DNA of 64,000 bases from Draconibacterium sediminis (GCF_000949475.1 NZ_JRHC01000002.1:558001-622000), one strand, 5' to 3'. Counted from the stretch's first letter, positions 1 through 9,092 are shown. Made by a program: numbers and translations. Notes: generated from the sequence alone by a model not told the origin.

Positions 1-60
1 AAAAGGCTGGATTAGCATTTTTATGTGTTAATAAAATGCTGATAAGTACGCCACACTATT

Positions 61-92
61 TTTGACAAACGTTAACTAACACTGTATTTTTG
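61..92 (+). promoter_or_regulatory. Bacteroides-type promoter of the pyrBI leader
   Basis: TTTG at 61-64 (the -33 box) and TATTTTTG at 85-92 (matching the -7 box TAnnTTTG) are separated by 20 bp, which is the Bacteroidota primary-sigma arrangement. Transcription would begin near 96-100, so the terminator at 250-293 lies inside the leader of the pyrB transcript. Seen in sequence; use as a promoter is inferred. Confidence 0.6.
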
Positions 93-96
93 AACC

Positions 97-333
97 ATGA
101 TGCTACGCGTGATATTCCACTTTACTTTTCTTGAGCGAGGCACTAACAAACGCTTTGAGAAGGTTTCTTTTTCCCATCGCTGCATCAGACGATTTTTAAA
201 AGCAATCGTTTTTATCTATAAAAAAGGTTCTACTTTTTTAGCAATTAACGAAGACCAACATTTTCTTTTCCGAAATGTTGGTCTTCTTTTTTTCAGTCAA
301 CCACATTATCAAATTCAATATTTAAGGCAATGA
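97..333 (+). CDS. Possible leader ORF of pyrBI (78 codons, coupled to pyrB)
   Basis: This open frame runs through the terminator at 250-293, and its TGA stop overlaps the pyrB start codon (ATGA at 330-333). The product is basic and Phe-rich and resembles no protein family I know. The first ATG is so close to the predicted transcription start that the message would be almost leaderless, so a later non-ATG start is possible. The layout mirrors the E. coli pyrBI leader, where a translated leader peptide crosses an attenuator and ends next to pyrB. A regulatory role is inference. It could also be a chance open frame in AT-rich DNA. Confidence 0.35.
   Translation: MMLRVIFHFTFLERGTNKRFEKVSFSHRCIRRFLKAIVFIYKKGSTFLAINEDQHFLFRNVGLLFFSQPHYQIQYLRQ
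250..293 (+). terminator. Rho-independent terminator / candidate attenuator before pyrB
   Basis: A perfect 14-bp stem (250-263 with 273-286), a 9-nt loop and a T-run at 287-293 form a strong intrinsic terminator ending 36 bp before the pyrB start. Because a promoter lies upstream at 61-92 with no complete conventional gene between, it most likely acts on the pyrBI transcript as an attenuator. A weaker U-rich hairpin (189-194 with 204-209) precedes it and could be a pause site. Confidence 0.7.
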
Positions 334-1238
334 AGAAGGATTTAATTTCGATCACAGATTTCTCGAAAGAAGAATATCTGAGAATTATGGAACTGGCTGC
401 GGATTTTGAAGCAAATCCGAACCAGGAATTGTTGAAAGGGAAAGTTGTTGCCTCCCTTTTTTTTGAACCATCAACACGCACACGCTTAAGTTTCGAAACA
501 GCGATTAATCGTTTGGGGGGACGAATTGTTGGTTTTGCCGATCCTGACAGCTCGAGTGCAACAAAAGGAGAAACACTGCACGACACTATTAAAATGGTGA
601 GCAACTATGCCGACCTTATTGTTATGCGTCACCCGCTTGAAGGCGCAGCGCGTTATGCTGCCGAAGTTTCAAGTGTACCGATCATCAATGCCGGCGACGG
701 TGCCAATCAGCACCCTACACAAACCCTGCTCGACATGTATTCTATTTTAAAAACACAGGGAACACTAGATAACCTGAACCTGTTTATGGTTGGCGACCTG
801 AAATTTGGAAGAACGGTACATTCGCTGCTACAGGCTATGTCTGAATTCGAGAATCCGATTTTTAACTTCATTGCACCCGAAAGTTTGCAAATGCCACGCG
901 GCTATAAGCACCATTTGGAAGAAAGAGGCATTCGTTATTTTGAGCACGAAGAGTTTACCGATATTATTTCGGAAGCCGATATTATTTACATGACCCGCGT
1001 TCAGAAGGAACGTTTTTCGGACCCGATAGAATACGAAAAAGTGAAAGATGTTTACATTTTAAATAAAGCGATGCTGGAAAATACCAAACCAAATGTTCGG
1101 GTGTTACATCCGCTGCCACGCGTTAACGAAATTGCCACTGATGTAGATAGCAGCGAAAAAGCTTACTATTTCGAACAGGCGCTAAACGGGGTATTTACCC
1201 GCGAAGCCATCATCTCACATGTAATGAACCTTAAATAA
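330..1238 (+). CDS. pyrB: Aspartate carbamoyltransferase catalytic subunit
   Basis: PyrB condenses carbamoyl phosphate with L-aspartate to N-carbamoyl-L-aspartate, the first committed step of de novo pyrimidine synthesis in the cytoplasm. The 302-residue length is normal for a class B catalytic chain. Visible signatures are the carbamoyl-phosphate loop FFEPSTRTR (S48-T49-R50-T51), HPTQ at 128-131 and HPLPR at 260-264. pyrI follows after 7 bp, so the two are co-transcribed and probably form the holoenzyme with catalytic trimers and regulatory dimers. The start overlaps the stop of an upstream open frame and lies just after a strong terminator, which suggests attenuation by pyrimidine supply as in enteric bacteria (inferred). 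Confidence 0.97.
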   Translation: MKKDLISITDFSKEEYLRIMELAADFEANPNQELLKGKVVASLFFEPSTRTRLSFETAINRLGGRIVGFADPDSSSATKGETLHDTIKMVSNYADLIVMRHPLEGAARYAAEVSSVPIINAGDGANQHPTQTLLDMYSILKTQGTLDNLNLFMVGDLKFGRTVHSLLQAMSEFENPIFNFIAPESLQMPRGYKHHLEERGIRYFEHEEFTDIISEADIIYMTRVQKERFSDPIEYEKVKDVYILNKAMLENTKPNVRVLHPLPRVNEIATDVDSSEKAYYFEQALNGVFTREAIISHVMNLK

Positions 1239-1245
1239 TACCGCC

Positions 1246-1719
1246 ATGGAAAAAAATGACGCAAAAAAGAAACTAAAATTAAAAGTTAGTGCCATTAAAG
1301 ACGGAACAGTGATCGACCATATTCCGGCAAAAAGTTTATTTGAGGTAATTTCCATATTAGGACTCGACACTATCAAAAACCAGATCACTTTCGGAACCAA
1401 CCTTGAAAGCAGTAAGTTGGGCGCAAAAGCTATTATAAAGGTATCGGATAAGTTTTTTGAAAACGACGAGATCAACAAAATAGCACTGATCGCACCACAC
1501 GCCAAGCTCAACATCATAAGAGATTACGAAGTGGCCGAAAAGAAAATTGTTGAAATACCGGAAAAAATTACAGGAATTGTAAAATGCTTTAATCCAAAGT
1601 GTATTACCAACAACGAAAAGATAACTACTTCGTTTAAAGTAATTAACACAAGTCCGGTTGCCTTAAAATGTAAATACTGCGAAAAGATTACAGCAGAAAA
1701 CCAAATAAAAATGTTGTAA
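1246..1719 (+). CDS. pyrI: Aspartate carbamoyltransferase regulatory subunit
   Basis: PyrI is the allosteric chain that binds nucleotide effectors (CTP, UTP, ATP in known family members) and links the catalytic trimers. The protein has 157 residues, typical of the family. An N-terminal nucleotide-binding domain (about 10-100) is followed by a zinc domain with four cysteines, C114, C119, C142 and C145, in the expected CxxxxC...CxxC spacing. It starts 7 bp after pyrB and is closed by a terminator at 1739-1779, so pyrB-pyrI is a compact two-gene operon. Confidence 0.96.
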   Translation: MEKNDAKKKLKLKVSAIKDGTVIDHIPAKSLFEVISILGLDTIKNQITFGTNLESSKLGAKAIIKVSDKFFENDEINKIALIAPHAKLNIIRDYEVAEKKIVEIPEKITGIVKCFNPKCITNNEKITTSFKVINTSPVALKCKYCEKITAENQIKML

Positions 1720-1738
1720 GAAATAATTGTTTTCAACT

Positions 1739-1779
1739 AAATCCGCCTTTTTAAAGAAACAAGAAGGCGGATTTTTTTT
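1739..1779 (+). terminator. Rho-independent terminator of pyrBI
   Basis: An 11-bp stem (1739-1749 with 1764-1774) around ATCCGCCTT / AAGGCGGAT leads into a run of eight T at 1772-1779, 20 bp after the pyrI stop. Confidence 0.9.
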
Positions 1780-1786
1780 ATATTTG
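1779..1786 (+). promoter_or_regulatory. -7 element of the tRNA-Leu promoter
   Basis: TATATTTG matches the Bacteroidota -7 box TAnnTTTG and is followed by GCAC, a context often seen before stable-RNA genes in this phylum. It overlaps the end of the pyrBI terminator. No TTTG box stands at the ideal distance upstream. It would give a leader of about 50 nt before the tRNA. Confidence 0.5.
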
Positions 1787-1845
1787 CACGTCCAAAATCG
1801 AAACGGAGTAAACGCCACAGATTTTGGAATGTTCTTAACAAATTT

Positions 1846-1932
1846 GCCCAGTTGGCGGAATTGGTAGACGCGCTAGTTTCAGGGACTAGTATTCTTATGA
1901 ATGTGAAGGTTCGAGTCCTTTACTGGGCACCA
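1846..1932 (+). tRNA. tRNA-Leu (anticodon CAG), CCA encoded
   Basis: The acceptor stem GCCCAGT (1846-1852) pairs with ACTGGGC (1922-1928), followed by discriminator A and encoded CCA (1930-1932). The anticodon stem CTAGT/ACTAG (1873-1877 with 1885-1889) encloses loop TTCAGGG with anticodon CAG at 1880-1882, reading CUG. The D-arm motif TTGGTAGACGCG, a long class II variable arm and the T-loop TTCGAGT are all present. The 87-nt length and long variable arm fit leucine. Confidence 0.96.
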
Positions 1933-1955
1933 GGAGAAATCCAAATAAAATCAAG

Positions 1956-1988
1956 AGCACTTAAAATCAATATTTTAAGTGCTTTTTT
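1956..1988 (+). terminator. Rho-independent terminator of tRNA-Leu
   Basis: A perfect 12-bp stem (1956-1967 with 1972-1983), a 4-nt loop and a T-run to 1988 lie 24 bp after the tRNA. The stem is AT-rich but long. It separates the plus-strand core genes from the minus-strand locus that follows. Confidence 0.85.
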
Positions 1989-2182
1989 GTTTTCCACAGG
2001 AATCAAAAAAGTACAAAAAAAGTTATTCAAAACGAGACTTTACCGAGACCAAAAATTTCCGACTTCTATAAGGTACTAATCCATTGCTATAAGCGACCTT
2101 TACCTCCTATCCACAAAAATACTCTACAAAACTGTGCCCTAACCGTTAGCGATATTAATGATCCTGCTATTGAAACCCGGGT

Positions 2183-4390
2183 TTATTCAACATTTACAGT
2201 TAATTTGCCTTTTATATCACGTGATGAATTTCCCAGCAAAAAAGTGTAGTTACCCGGTTCCACAATCCATGAACTTTTCGACTCATTATAATAGGCAAAA
2301 CTGCTTACCGGGACTTCCAGTGTTACCAACCGGCTTTCTCCGGCTTTGAGGAATACCTTTTTAAATGCCTTGAGTTCTTTCGCGGCCCGGGCTACTTCGG
2401 ATTTGGGTTTGCTCACATAAAATTGGGCTGTTTCTGCCCCGTCAATTTTCCCGGTGTTGGTTAGTGTGAACCATACTTTTAGTGTTCCATCGGCTTTTAC
2501 TTCATTTCTGTCAACTTCTGGTTCCGACCAGGTAAAAGAAGTATAGCTCAAACCATATCCGAATGGGAACAAGGGCTCAATTTTTTTGGTATCGAACCAA
2601 CGGTAACCCACCAGGATATCTTCTTTGTAATATTGGTCAATACTATCGCCTGGATAAGAAAGCTCTCCGAAGAAGTGAGCCCCATTATCCTCCAGCTTTT
2701 TAGGGAATGAGAAAGGTAATTTTCCTGAAGGGTTAACATCGCCTGAGATAACATCGGCCAACGCATTTCCAGCCTCGGCCCCCAAATACCATCCCTGCAT
2801 AATGGCAGGCACTTTGTCTACCCAAGGCATTGCTACTGCATTACCGCTAAGCAAGACCACAGCTGTGTTTTTATTTACTTTCAACAGTTCATCAATCAGT
2901 TTATCCTGTCCGAATGGGAGGTCAAGGAATTTACGGTCCCCACCTTCACAATCCTGAAAGTGATTTTTATTCAATCCTCCGATATAAAGTACGATGTCCG
3001 CATCTTTTGCAACTTCGATTGCAGCAGCCATTAAGGAATCAGCGTCCAGCTTTGACGGTTCTTCGCGCCCGTATAATGAAGGTCCCGAAGCATAACCAAG
3101 GCTATAAGTAATATGCTTATCGCCATATTTGTCTTTCAATCCTTGCAAAGGAGAAACCTCATAGGCCACTTTAAGTGAAGAGGAGCCACCCCCGATGACC
3201 ATACTACGGGAAGCGTTTTCACCGATAACAGCTATTTTTTTGTATTTCCCGACAGGAATAGGAAAGAACTCTTCATTATTTTTCAATAGGACGATCCCCT
3301 CGCAGGCAATTTTCCGTGCAGCCTCGCTGTGTTCCGGCGAAACAAAACGACCAAACGGACGATTGGCACTCATGGTCGTGCGGAAGATTAACCGCAAAAT
3401 ACGCCGTGCTTTATCGTCAAGCACGGCCATTTCATATTTACCATCCTTTATTCCTTTTAAGAAAGGATCGGCCAGGTAATAATCTGAATACGGGAAGTGC
3501 CCGCTGGTTGTCAATCCATTGGTATAGGTACCCATCTCAATATCAAGCCCGTTATTTACTGCCTGATCAGTGTTGTGAACTCCGCCCCAGTCGCTGATTA
3601 CCAAACCGTCGAATTCCCAGTCTTTCTTCAGGATTTTATTCAGTAAAAGATCGTTGTGACAGCAGTGCTCACCCCTGAACTGGTTGTATGATCCCATGAT
3701 TGACCAGGCCTGACCTTCCTGAACAGCAGCTTTAAAGGCAGGCAAATAAATTTCGTATAAGGCACGGTCACTCACGTTTACATTAATATGCCCGCGCCAT
3801 TTTTCCTGATTGTTCAGGGCAAAATGTTTCACGCAAGCAGCAACACCATTGGCCTGAACTCCCTGCACATAGGGAACAACCATACATGAAGCCAGGTATG
3901 GATCTTCGCCCATGTATTCGAAATTGCGCCCGTTCAGAGGGGTGCGGTAAATGTTCACTCCTGGCCCCAGCAACATGGTTTTATTACGATAGCGAGCCTC
4001 TTCACCAATCGATTTTCCATACAGCAGCGACAATTCAGGATTGAAAGTTGCAGCTAAACACGTAAGTGCCGGAAAAGCGGTACATGAGTCATTGGTCCAT
4101 TGAGCTCCGCTCCACTCATCCCAATAAACCTCTTCACGAATTCCGTGAGGGCCATCCGATGTCCATACTTCAGGAATGCCAAGCCTGGCAGCCCCTTTTG
4201 AGCTGAATTTTGACTGTGCGTGGCACAAGGCGACTTTTTCTTCGGTAGTCATTAATGAAAGCGCATTTTCAACCCGTTCTTCAATTGGTTGGGTTACATC
4301 AAGGTAAATTGGCGTAGTTTTCTGGGCAGAAGCAGAAAGAGTCATCGCCGTAATGAAAAATGAAACGAATCCTGTTTTTAAAGTTGACAT
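2183..4390 (-). CDS. GH3 beta-glucosidase / beta-xylosidase family enzyme
   Basis: Glycoside hydrolase family 3 removes beta-linked glucose, xylose or related residues from oligosaccharide ends. The 735 residues start with a cleavable signal peptide (…SASAQ, about 1-23), placing it in the periplasm. The TIM-barrel domain shows SDGPHG (78-83), the KH motif at 188-189 and the nucleophile Asp267 in VISDWGG. The second domain carries the EGGDR segment expected to supply the acid/base Glu, and the C-terminal 100 residues form the usual fibronectin-III-like domain. It is the last gene of the PUL-A cluster and is separated from the esterase upstream by 342 bp and a hairpin, so it may have its own promoter. 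Exact sugar specificity cannot be told from sequence; beta-glucosidase action on GH5 products would fit. Confidence 0.92.
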   Translation of the reverse strand: MSTLKTGFVSFFITAMTLSASAQKTTPIYLDVTQPIEERVENALSLMTTEEKVALCHAQSKFSSKGAARLGIPEVWTSDGPHGIREEVYWDEWSGAQWTNDSCTAFPALTCLAATFNPELSLLYGKSIGEEARYRNKTMLLGPGVNIYRTPLNGRNFEYMGEDPYLASCMVVPYVQGVQANGVAACVKHFALNNQEKWRGHINVNVSDRALYEIYLPAFKAAVQEGQAWSIMGSYNQFRGEHCCHNDLLLNKILKKDWEFDGLVISDWGGVHNTDQAVNNGLDIEMGTYTNGLTTSGHFPYSDYYLADPFLKGIKDGKYEMAVLDDKARRILRLIFRTTMSANRPFGRFVSPEHSEAARKIACEGIVLLKNNEEFFPIPVGKYKKIAVIGENASRSMVIGGGSSSLKVAYEVSPLQGLKDKYGDKHITYSLGYASGPSLYGREEPSKLDADSLMAAAIEVAKDADIVLYIGGLNKNHFQDCEGGDRKFLDLPFGQDKLIDELLKVNKNTAVVLLSGNAVAMPWVDKVPAIMQGWYLGAEAGNALADVISGDVNPSGKLPFSFPKKLEDNGAHFFGELSYPGDSIDQYYKEDILVGYRWFDTKKIEPLFPFGYGLSYTSFTWSEPEVDRNEVKADGTLKVWFTLTNTGKIDGAETAQFYVSKPKSEVARAAKELKAFKKVFLKAGESRLVTLEVPVSSFAYYNESKSSWIVEPGNYTFLLGNSSRDIKGKLTVNVE

Positions 4391-4732
4391 TGTTATTATT
4401 AATTTAATTATCTGGTATTTGGAACTTTACAGAACCTCTAACGATTGAACACAAACCAGTTCTTACTCCAAAACAAACCAATTAGGTCCCTTTTTACTGA
4501 ACGTCCTGTGATGTACCCAAAAAAACGACCGTAAAAATACACGTCAACAATACACACAGGGGTACTACAATGTTTCCCACATAGTATGCTGTTGTATTTT
4601 TAAGTTAACAAGAATGCAAAATGCGTCAAAAACAGAATTGTTTATGACGCATTTTGGGTATTCATGTAAGACGCCCCCTTCAACGGCACTTACTCACTCC
4701 CCTACTCATATCAATATACTTCAATCAATATT
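4391..4732. other. 342-bp intergenic region between GH3 and esterase
   Basis: It contains the hairpin at 4618-4655 described separately and the presumed 5' leader of the GH3 gene (4391 to about 4560). I found no TAnnTTTG box on the minus strand here, no tRNA and no credible coding frame. Confidence 0.6.
4618..4655 (-). terminator. Stem-loop, probable terminator after the esterase gene
   Basis: AAAATGCGTCA (4618-4628) pairs perfectly with TGACGCATTTT (4645-4655). The stem continues inside as AAAC/GTTT (4630-4633 with 4640-4643) after one mismatch, leaving the loop AGAATT. It lies 77 bp downstream of the esterase stop. The T-tract on the minus strand is short (TTTT), so termination may be partial. 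The near-symmetry would also let it act on plus-strand transcripts. Confidence 0.5.
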
Positions 4733-5683
4733 TCACTTTTCCGAATTCGACGCTCCTATAAAACCTCTTGCTTCAAGCCATTTTAGGCATGCTTGTGGCC
4801 ACATAGATTGAGTGCTTCTCCCGGGAGCCATTCCATACCCATGTCCACCCGATTGATAAATATGAAGTTCGCAGGGTACATCATGCTTTTTCATCGCTAA
4901 TGCATATTTAATACTATTTTCAACCGGAACCACATCATCATCCAACGAGTGAACTACAAATGCCGGTGGAGTATGCGTATTGACCTGCGAGTCGTTTGAA
5001 AAATGCTTCACCTGTTCAGCCAATGGTGCGTTACCAAGCAACCCCACGCGTGAGCCTCTGTGCGTAATGGTAGAGTCCATAGATATTACCGGGTAAATAA
5101 GCAACGAGAAATCGGGCCGCGCACTGGTTGAGTCATCCGGATCATAAACCTTCTCAGTATAATGGGTTGAAATTGTAGATGCTACGTGCCCCCCTGCTGA
5201 GAAGCCCATTATACCAATCTTTTCAGGATCAATGCCCCATTCTTTGGCATGGCGGCGAACAATGCGTATTGCCCTTTGGCCATCCTGTAACGGGCCAATC
5301 GATTTGTTTTCCATTGCGGCATCGTCGGGCTGACGGTATGTTAATACGAAAGCGGTTATACCCACGCTGTTAAACCACTGCGCAACCTGTAGCCCTTCAT
5401 GCCTGATAGCAAGTCCTGAATAGCCGCCTCCGGGACAAATAACAACTGCCGTACCCGTTGCCTTTTCCTTTGGAGCCGGATAAAAATAAAGATCGGGATC
5501 AACAATGGAATGTTTATCTATCCAGCCTGCCGTTGTATCAACATGCTGTGTAAATTCTTCACTTTCTAAGGCACCGGAAGCCTTTCCGTTCCAAACATCA
5601 ATTACCTGAAATTGTGCCGAAAGACTGCCGACTGTGGCAACTACACAAATCAATGCTACAACTAATCTTCTTAAATCTATCAT
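4733..5683 (-). CDS. Alpha/beta-hydrolase carbohydrate esterase (acetyl-xylan-esterase-like)
   Basis: The protein probably removes acetyl or other ester groups from a plant-type polysaccharide in the periplasm. It has 316 residues with a signal peptide (…VGSLSAQ, about 1-23). The alpha/beta-hydrolase core shows the oxyanion motif CPGGGYSG near residue 83, the nucleophile elbow GFSAGG near 160, an acid candidate in SLDDDVVP near 247 and the catalytic His in GGHGYG near 280, the full Ser-Asp-His set. The family is loosely called BD-FAE or acetyl xylan esterase. Only 2 bp separate it from the GH2 gene upstream, so they are co-transcribed. The ester it cleaves is inferred from context, not shown by the sequence. 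Confidence 0.85.
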   Translation of the reverse strand: MIDLRRLVVALICVVATVGSLSAQFQVIDVWNGKASGALESEEFTQHVDTTAGWIDKHSIVDPDLYFYPAPKEKATGTAVVICPGGGYSGLAIRHEGLQVAQWFNSVGITAFVLTYRQPDDAAMENKSIGPLQDGQRAIRIVRRHAKEWGIDPEKIGIMGFSAGGHVASTISTHYTEKVYDPDDSTSARPDFSLLIYPVISMDSTITHRGSRVGLLGNAPLAEQVKHFSNDSQVNTHTPPAFVVHSLDDDVVPVENSIKYALAMKKHDVPCELHIYQSGGHGYGMAPGRSTQSMWPQACLKWLEARGFIGASNSEK

Positions 5684-5685
5684 TT

Positions 5686-7473
5686 TTACTTTCTTTTATA
5701 GTATTCGTGCACAATATACCAAGCTCTTTTTTTCTCTCCATGTTCCGACAACAAGCCTTTTCGGTTGTAACCATTTTGGTAAACCTGATTCATCCTTTTT
5801 AACGACCTGTAGTCGAATAACAACCACGGACACACCCCACACAAATTGGGAGTGGAGCCAAACATTTCAATCTGATTGACATAAATTTGCTGTTGGTACT
5901 CTTCTGTCCAGTAAGCCGCCTCATCGCCCGGACCTTCGTTACTGCCATATTTTGCTTCGCCTCCAAACTCGGAGATAAAGACCGGTTTATCGGGACAAAC
6001 AACGTCCCATTTTGTTTCCGATGGTTTGCCTTGCCAAGGTTTGTACCAACCAACATATTCATTAATGGCTATCAGTTCGGAATAGTTGTAAAGTGGGTCC
6101 CACACCTTAAAGGTATTGTTGTTGTATCCGTGAGTATTTATCACGTGTACAATCAGCCGGGTTGAATCCAAAGCCCTGCACTTTTGAGTTAGCTCAATAA
6201 GCGCCTCGTTGCGGTTTGGTGTTCCGGGATAGGTTTCGTTCGAAAGACACCAAATAGCAACTCCACAGCGATTTTTGTCACGCCGAACCATTTCGTTAAG
6301 CATAGTCTCCAGTTTTTGAGGAACAAGGCTATCCGAGAACTGGATATGCTGATACACCGGCAACTCATCCCAGACCATGATTCCCATTCGTTCTGCTTGT
6401 TTAACCATGTTTTCATTGTGAGGATAATGGACTAATCTCACCAGGTTACACCCTAATTCTTTTGCCGCATTCAATAACATCCCGGCATCCTCAGCAGTAT
6501 AAGCCCTTGCAGCTTTTGATGGGTTTTCTTCGTGAATATTTACTGCTTTCAGAAAAATTTCTTTGTTATTCAACAGTACTTTATTTCCCTGTACTTCAAC
6601 GCTCCTGAAACCAATCTCGTCGGCTACAGTATCGGTTTCACTTTCAACCATTACCTTGTAAAGCTTCGGCTTTTCGGGCGACCAAAGTTTAAAAGCCGAG
6701 TTAAACTCAAGCTTTGCCCAACCTTCTTTATCGGTTTTTGTACGATATTCCAGATTCTGTTCAGGAATTTTAACCACAATATCCTGTTTAAGCTTGTTCC
6801 CGTTCAGTTTTACCCAGCCAGAAACGGTGTTTAAGCTCCCCTTCTTGAGCTGAATGAAGTAATCTTCAACAAAAGTTTCGTTGGTTTCGATTAAATCCAC
6901 ATCGCGGGTAATTCCACCATAATTGAACCAGTCGTAACCGGTACCTGGCAAACCGTTGCCCAAACGCTTGTTGTCAACCTTTACAACAATGGTGTTGCTA
7001 CCATCCTTTACTTTACCTGTAATTTCAAACTGAAAAGGGGTAAAACCGCCTTCGTGGCTTCCCAGCTTTTCGCCGTTAAGGTACACATCGGCCAAATAAT
7101 TTACCGCCCCGAAATGCAAAAACAATCGCTTGTCTGCCTTCACGGAATAGTTAAATTGTTTTTTGTACCAAACCGTTCCTTCAAAATAAGTCAGCTCGCA
7201 TAATTGCGAGTTAAAATCGCCCGGCACCTGCAACTCTGGGCCCCCTTCAAATGAATATTCCACAAAATCTGTCTTCTTTTGTGACTTCTTTTCCTGCCAT
7301 ACCTGTTTCCCTTCGCCAACCCCTATTGGGTCGATAATGACTGTCCATTTGCCATTTAAACTTGTCGTTTTTCTTGCCTGAACATTAATCATGGCCGTTT
7401 GGGCATTTGCACTGCCTGCGAAAAAAATAAAAATCAAAAAGACTAACATCCATTCTTTTACTTCTGTCTTCAT
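5686..7473 (-). CDS. GH2 beta-glucuronidase/beta-galactosidase-like enzyme
   Basis: A GH2 family exo-enzyme of 595 residues, the short architecture without C-terminal extensions. The signal peptide ends near AGSANAQ (25). Domains in order are the sugar-binding jelly roll (about 35-190, with WYKKQF and GGFTPFQFEIT), the Ig-like domain (about 195-290) and the TIM barrel (290-595). The acid/base Glu is in CLSNETY near residue 412 and the nucleophile Glu in FISEFGGE near 501. The EFGGE context resembles beta-glucuronidases and short beta-galactosidases rather than LacZ. It precedes the esterase by 2 bp. Glucuronidase versus galactosidase cannot be settled from sequence alone. Confidence 0.85.
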   Translation of the reverse strand: MKTEVKEWMLVFLIFIFFAGSANAQTAMINVQARKTTSLNGKWTVIIDPIGVGEGKQVWQEKKSQKKTDFVEYSFEGGPELQVPGDFNSQLCELTYFEGTVWYKKQFNYSVKADKRLFLHFGAVNYLADVYLNGEKLGSHEGGFTPFQFEITGKVKDGSNTIVVKVDNKRLGNGLPGTGYDWFNYGGITRDVDLIETNETFVEDYFIQLKKGSLNTVSGWVKLNGNKLKQDIVVKIPEQNLEYRTKTDKEGWAKLEFNSAFKLWSPEKPKLYKVMVESETDTVADEIGFRSVEVQGNKVLLNNKEIFLKAVNIHEENPSKAARAYTAEDAGMLLNAAKELGCNLVRLVHYPHNENMVKQAERMGIMVWDELPVYQHIQFSDSLVPQKLETMLNEMVRRDKNRCGVAIWCLSNETYPGTPNRNEALIELTQKCRALDSTRLIVHVINTHGYNNNTFKVWDPLYNYSELIAINEYVGWYKPWQGKPSETKWDVVCPDKPVFISEFGGEAKYGSNEGPGDEAAYWTEEYQQQIYVNQIEMFGSTPNLCGVCPWLLFDYRSLKRMNQVYQNGYNRKGLLSEHGEKKRAWYIVHEYYKRK

Positions 7474-7544
7474 GTATTCCTTTATTTTAAAATATTGTTT
7501 CCCTTATAATTTGCCAGGTAGTTCAGGGAAGTAACTGTTTAATA

Positions 7545-9092
7545 CTATATAAACTCAACTTTAAAAACGGTCGCAATTTCGTCCATAGCTTCAGCACTGG
7601 GTGTTGTAAGCGTCAATTTATTTTCGCTGGCCGACCATTTTAACTCTTCGCCACTTCCAACCACGCTAACTCGTTTGATATTCTGCCCCGGATTTGTCTC
7701 GAATACATGCTCCAACCCGATTTCTTTGCCAGAGTCGGGCAAACCCAATAAATAAACATACAGGGTATTTCCATCTTTCGATTTGGCAAAACGAACATCG
7801 TCTTTTGTGTATTTCATAGTAGCTGATTGTCCGCCAAAATGACCTTTCTCAAATTCAGCAATTCCGTAGCCAAAAACAGAATGTACACGCGTATTGTACA
7901 CCGCTTCCTTGTGTTTCTTAATCCATTCACCAATTGTAAGTAAAACGTCTTGCTGTTCTAGCGGGATGATGCCATTGGCCATTGGAGATACATTTAACAG
8001 TACCACGCCTTTCTTACTCCACACGTCAATCATATTACGTATTATTAAATCGGCTTTTTTGTATTTCAGGCCATTGGTGTAGCACCAACTACCATCACTA
8101 ATGGTTATATCGGTTAGCCAGTATTTTTCCGAAATTTCTGTTTTCCCGCCCTGCTCAATGTCAAGAAGAGCCACACTATCAGGTAAGTCTTCCTGTTTAT
8201 AAAAAGTTATCGGTTCCTGGCCGCATTTTAAGGCTGTATTGTAATGATGGGCCACCATTTTTTGCCGGTATTCTTCAGGAATCATATCCAGCCACGAATC
8301 AAACCAAATCATATCCGGGGCATATTTATCAACTACCTCATTTACCTGTCCCAACCAACGGTCGTGAAACTCATTAACGGGAATGTTGCCGTACAGGTAT
8401 TTAAGTTTTTTATCGTTGGTACTAGTAATTCCATTGGGGTCGTAGGCGAAATGACTATCAAAACCAACCTGACCGCTATTGGCCCAATGGGCACTGTCGT
8501 TGGCATAACGTTGCAGGTTTCGCGCATGATGGAAGGTTGCTATGGTTTTCATATCGCGCTTTTTAAGCTCCGATAACAGCTCTCCTGCAATGTCCTTTTC
8601 AGGCCCCATATCTGCAGCATTCCACGGATTTATTTCACTATCCCACATGGCAAAACCATCGTGATGTTGTGCAACCAGGCCGGCAAATCTGGCTCCTGCA
8701 TTTTGAAACAGATCGGCCCACTCCGCGGCATAAAAGTGTTCGGCCTTAAACAGAGGGATAAAATCATGATAATCAAAATCAGTTCCGTAGTTTTTTACAT
8801 GGTAATCGCGAATTTCCGCTCCCCAATGTTCTTTTTCAAGCTTGGTATAGTACATCCATGCAGGATACCATTCGGAACTGAAAGCAGGTACGGAATAAAT
8901 TCCCCAGTGGAAATAAATCCCGAGTTTGGCATCTTTAAACCATTCGGGTTGGCTGTTGTGTTGGGCTAACGATTCCCAGGTTGGCTCGTAAACATTTACC
9001 TCCTGTTTGGTTTGCTTCGAACTGCAATTAAATAAGGTGCAAGCTATAGCCAACAGGCTCACTGTTCTTAAAGTTCTTTTAAGTTTATTCAT
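7545..9092 (-). CDS. GH29 alpha-L-fucosidase
   Basis: GH29 enzymes release alpha-linked L-fucose with retention. The 515 residues begin with a signal sequence containing a cysteine in a lipoprotein-like position (LFNCSS, about residue 23), so it may be membrane anchored, although Asn before the Cys is not ideal. The family signatures PEWFKDAKLGIYFHWG near 50 and AQHHDGFAMWDS near 140 are clear. The nucleophile is expected to be the Asp of IWFDSW near 265. A C-terminal beta-sandwich (about 400-515) completes the usual layout. The WFDSW context differs from the WFDGD of the fucosidase at 21152-22507, so the two probably prefer different linkages (inferred). Confidence 0.93.
   Translation of the reverse strand: MNKLKRTLRTVSLLAIACTLFNCSSKQTKQEVNVYEPTWESLAQHNSQPEWFKDAKLGIYFHWGIYSVPAFSSEWYPAWMYYTKLEKEHWGAEIRDYHVKNYGTDFDYHDFIPLFKAEHFYAAEWADLFQNAGARFAGLVAQHHDGFAMWDSEINPWNAADMGPEKDIAGELLSELKKRDMKTIATFHHARNLQRYANDSAHWANSGQVGFDSHFAYDPNGITSTNDKKLKYLYGNIPVNEFHDRWLGQVNEVVDKYAPDMIWFDSWLDMIPEEYRQKMVAHHYNTALKCGQEPITFYKQEDLPDSVALLDIEQGGKTEISEKYWLTDITISDGSWCYTNGLKYKKADLIIRNMIDVWSKKGVVLLNVSPMANGIIPLEQQDVLLTIGEWIKKHKEAVYNTRVHSVFGYGIAEFEKGHFGGQSATMKYTKDDVRFAKSKDGNTLYVYLLGLPDSGKEIGLEHVFETNPGQNIKRVSVVGSGEELKWSASENKLTLTTPSAEAMDEIATVFKVEFI

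Noticed and set aside
11-43. 11-bp hairpin at the window start
   Set aside because: Stem is clear but no T-tract follows in either direction and the gene before it is outside the window, so no role can be assigned.
2173-2184. AAACCCGGGTTT palindrome at the end of GH3
   Set aside because: Too short a loop and no T-run for a terminator; probably chance, partly inside the GH3 stop codon.
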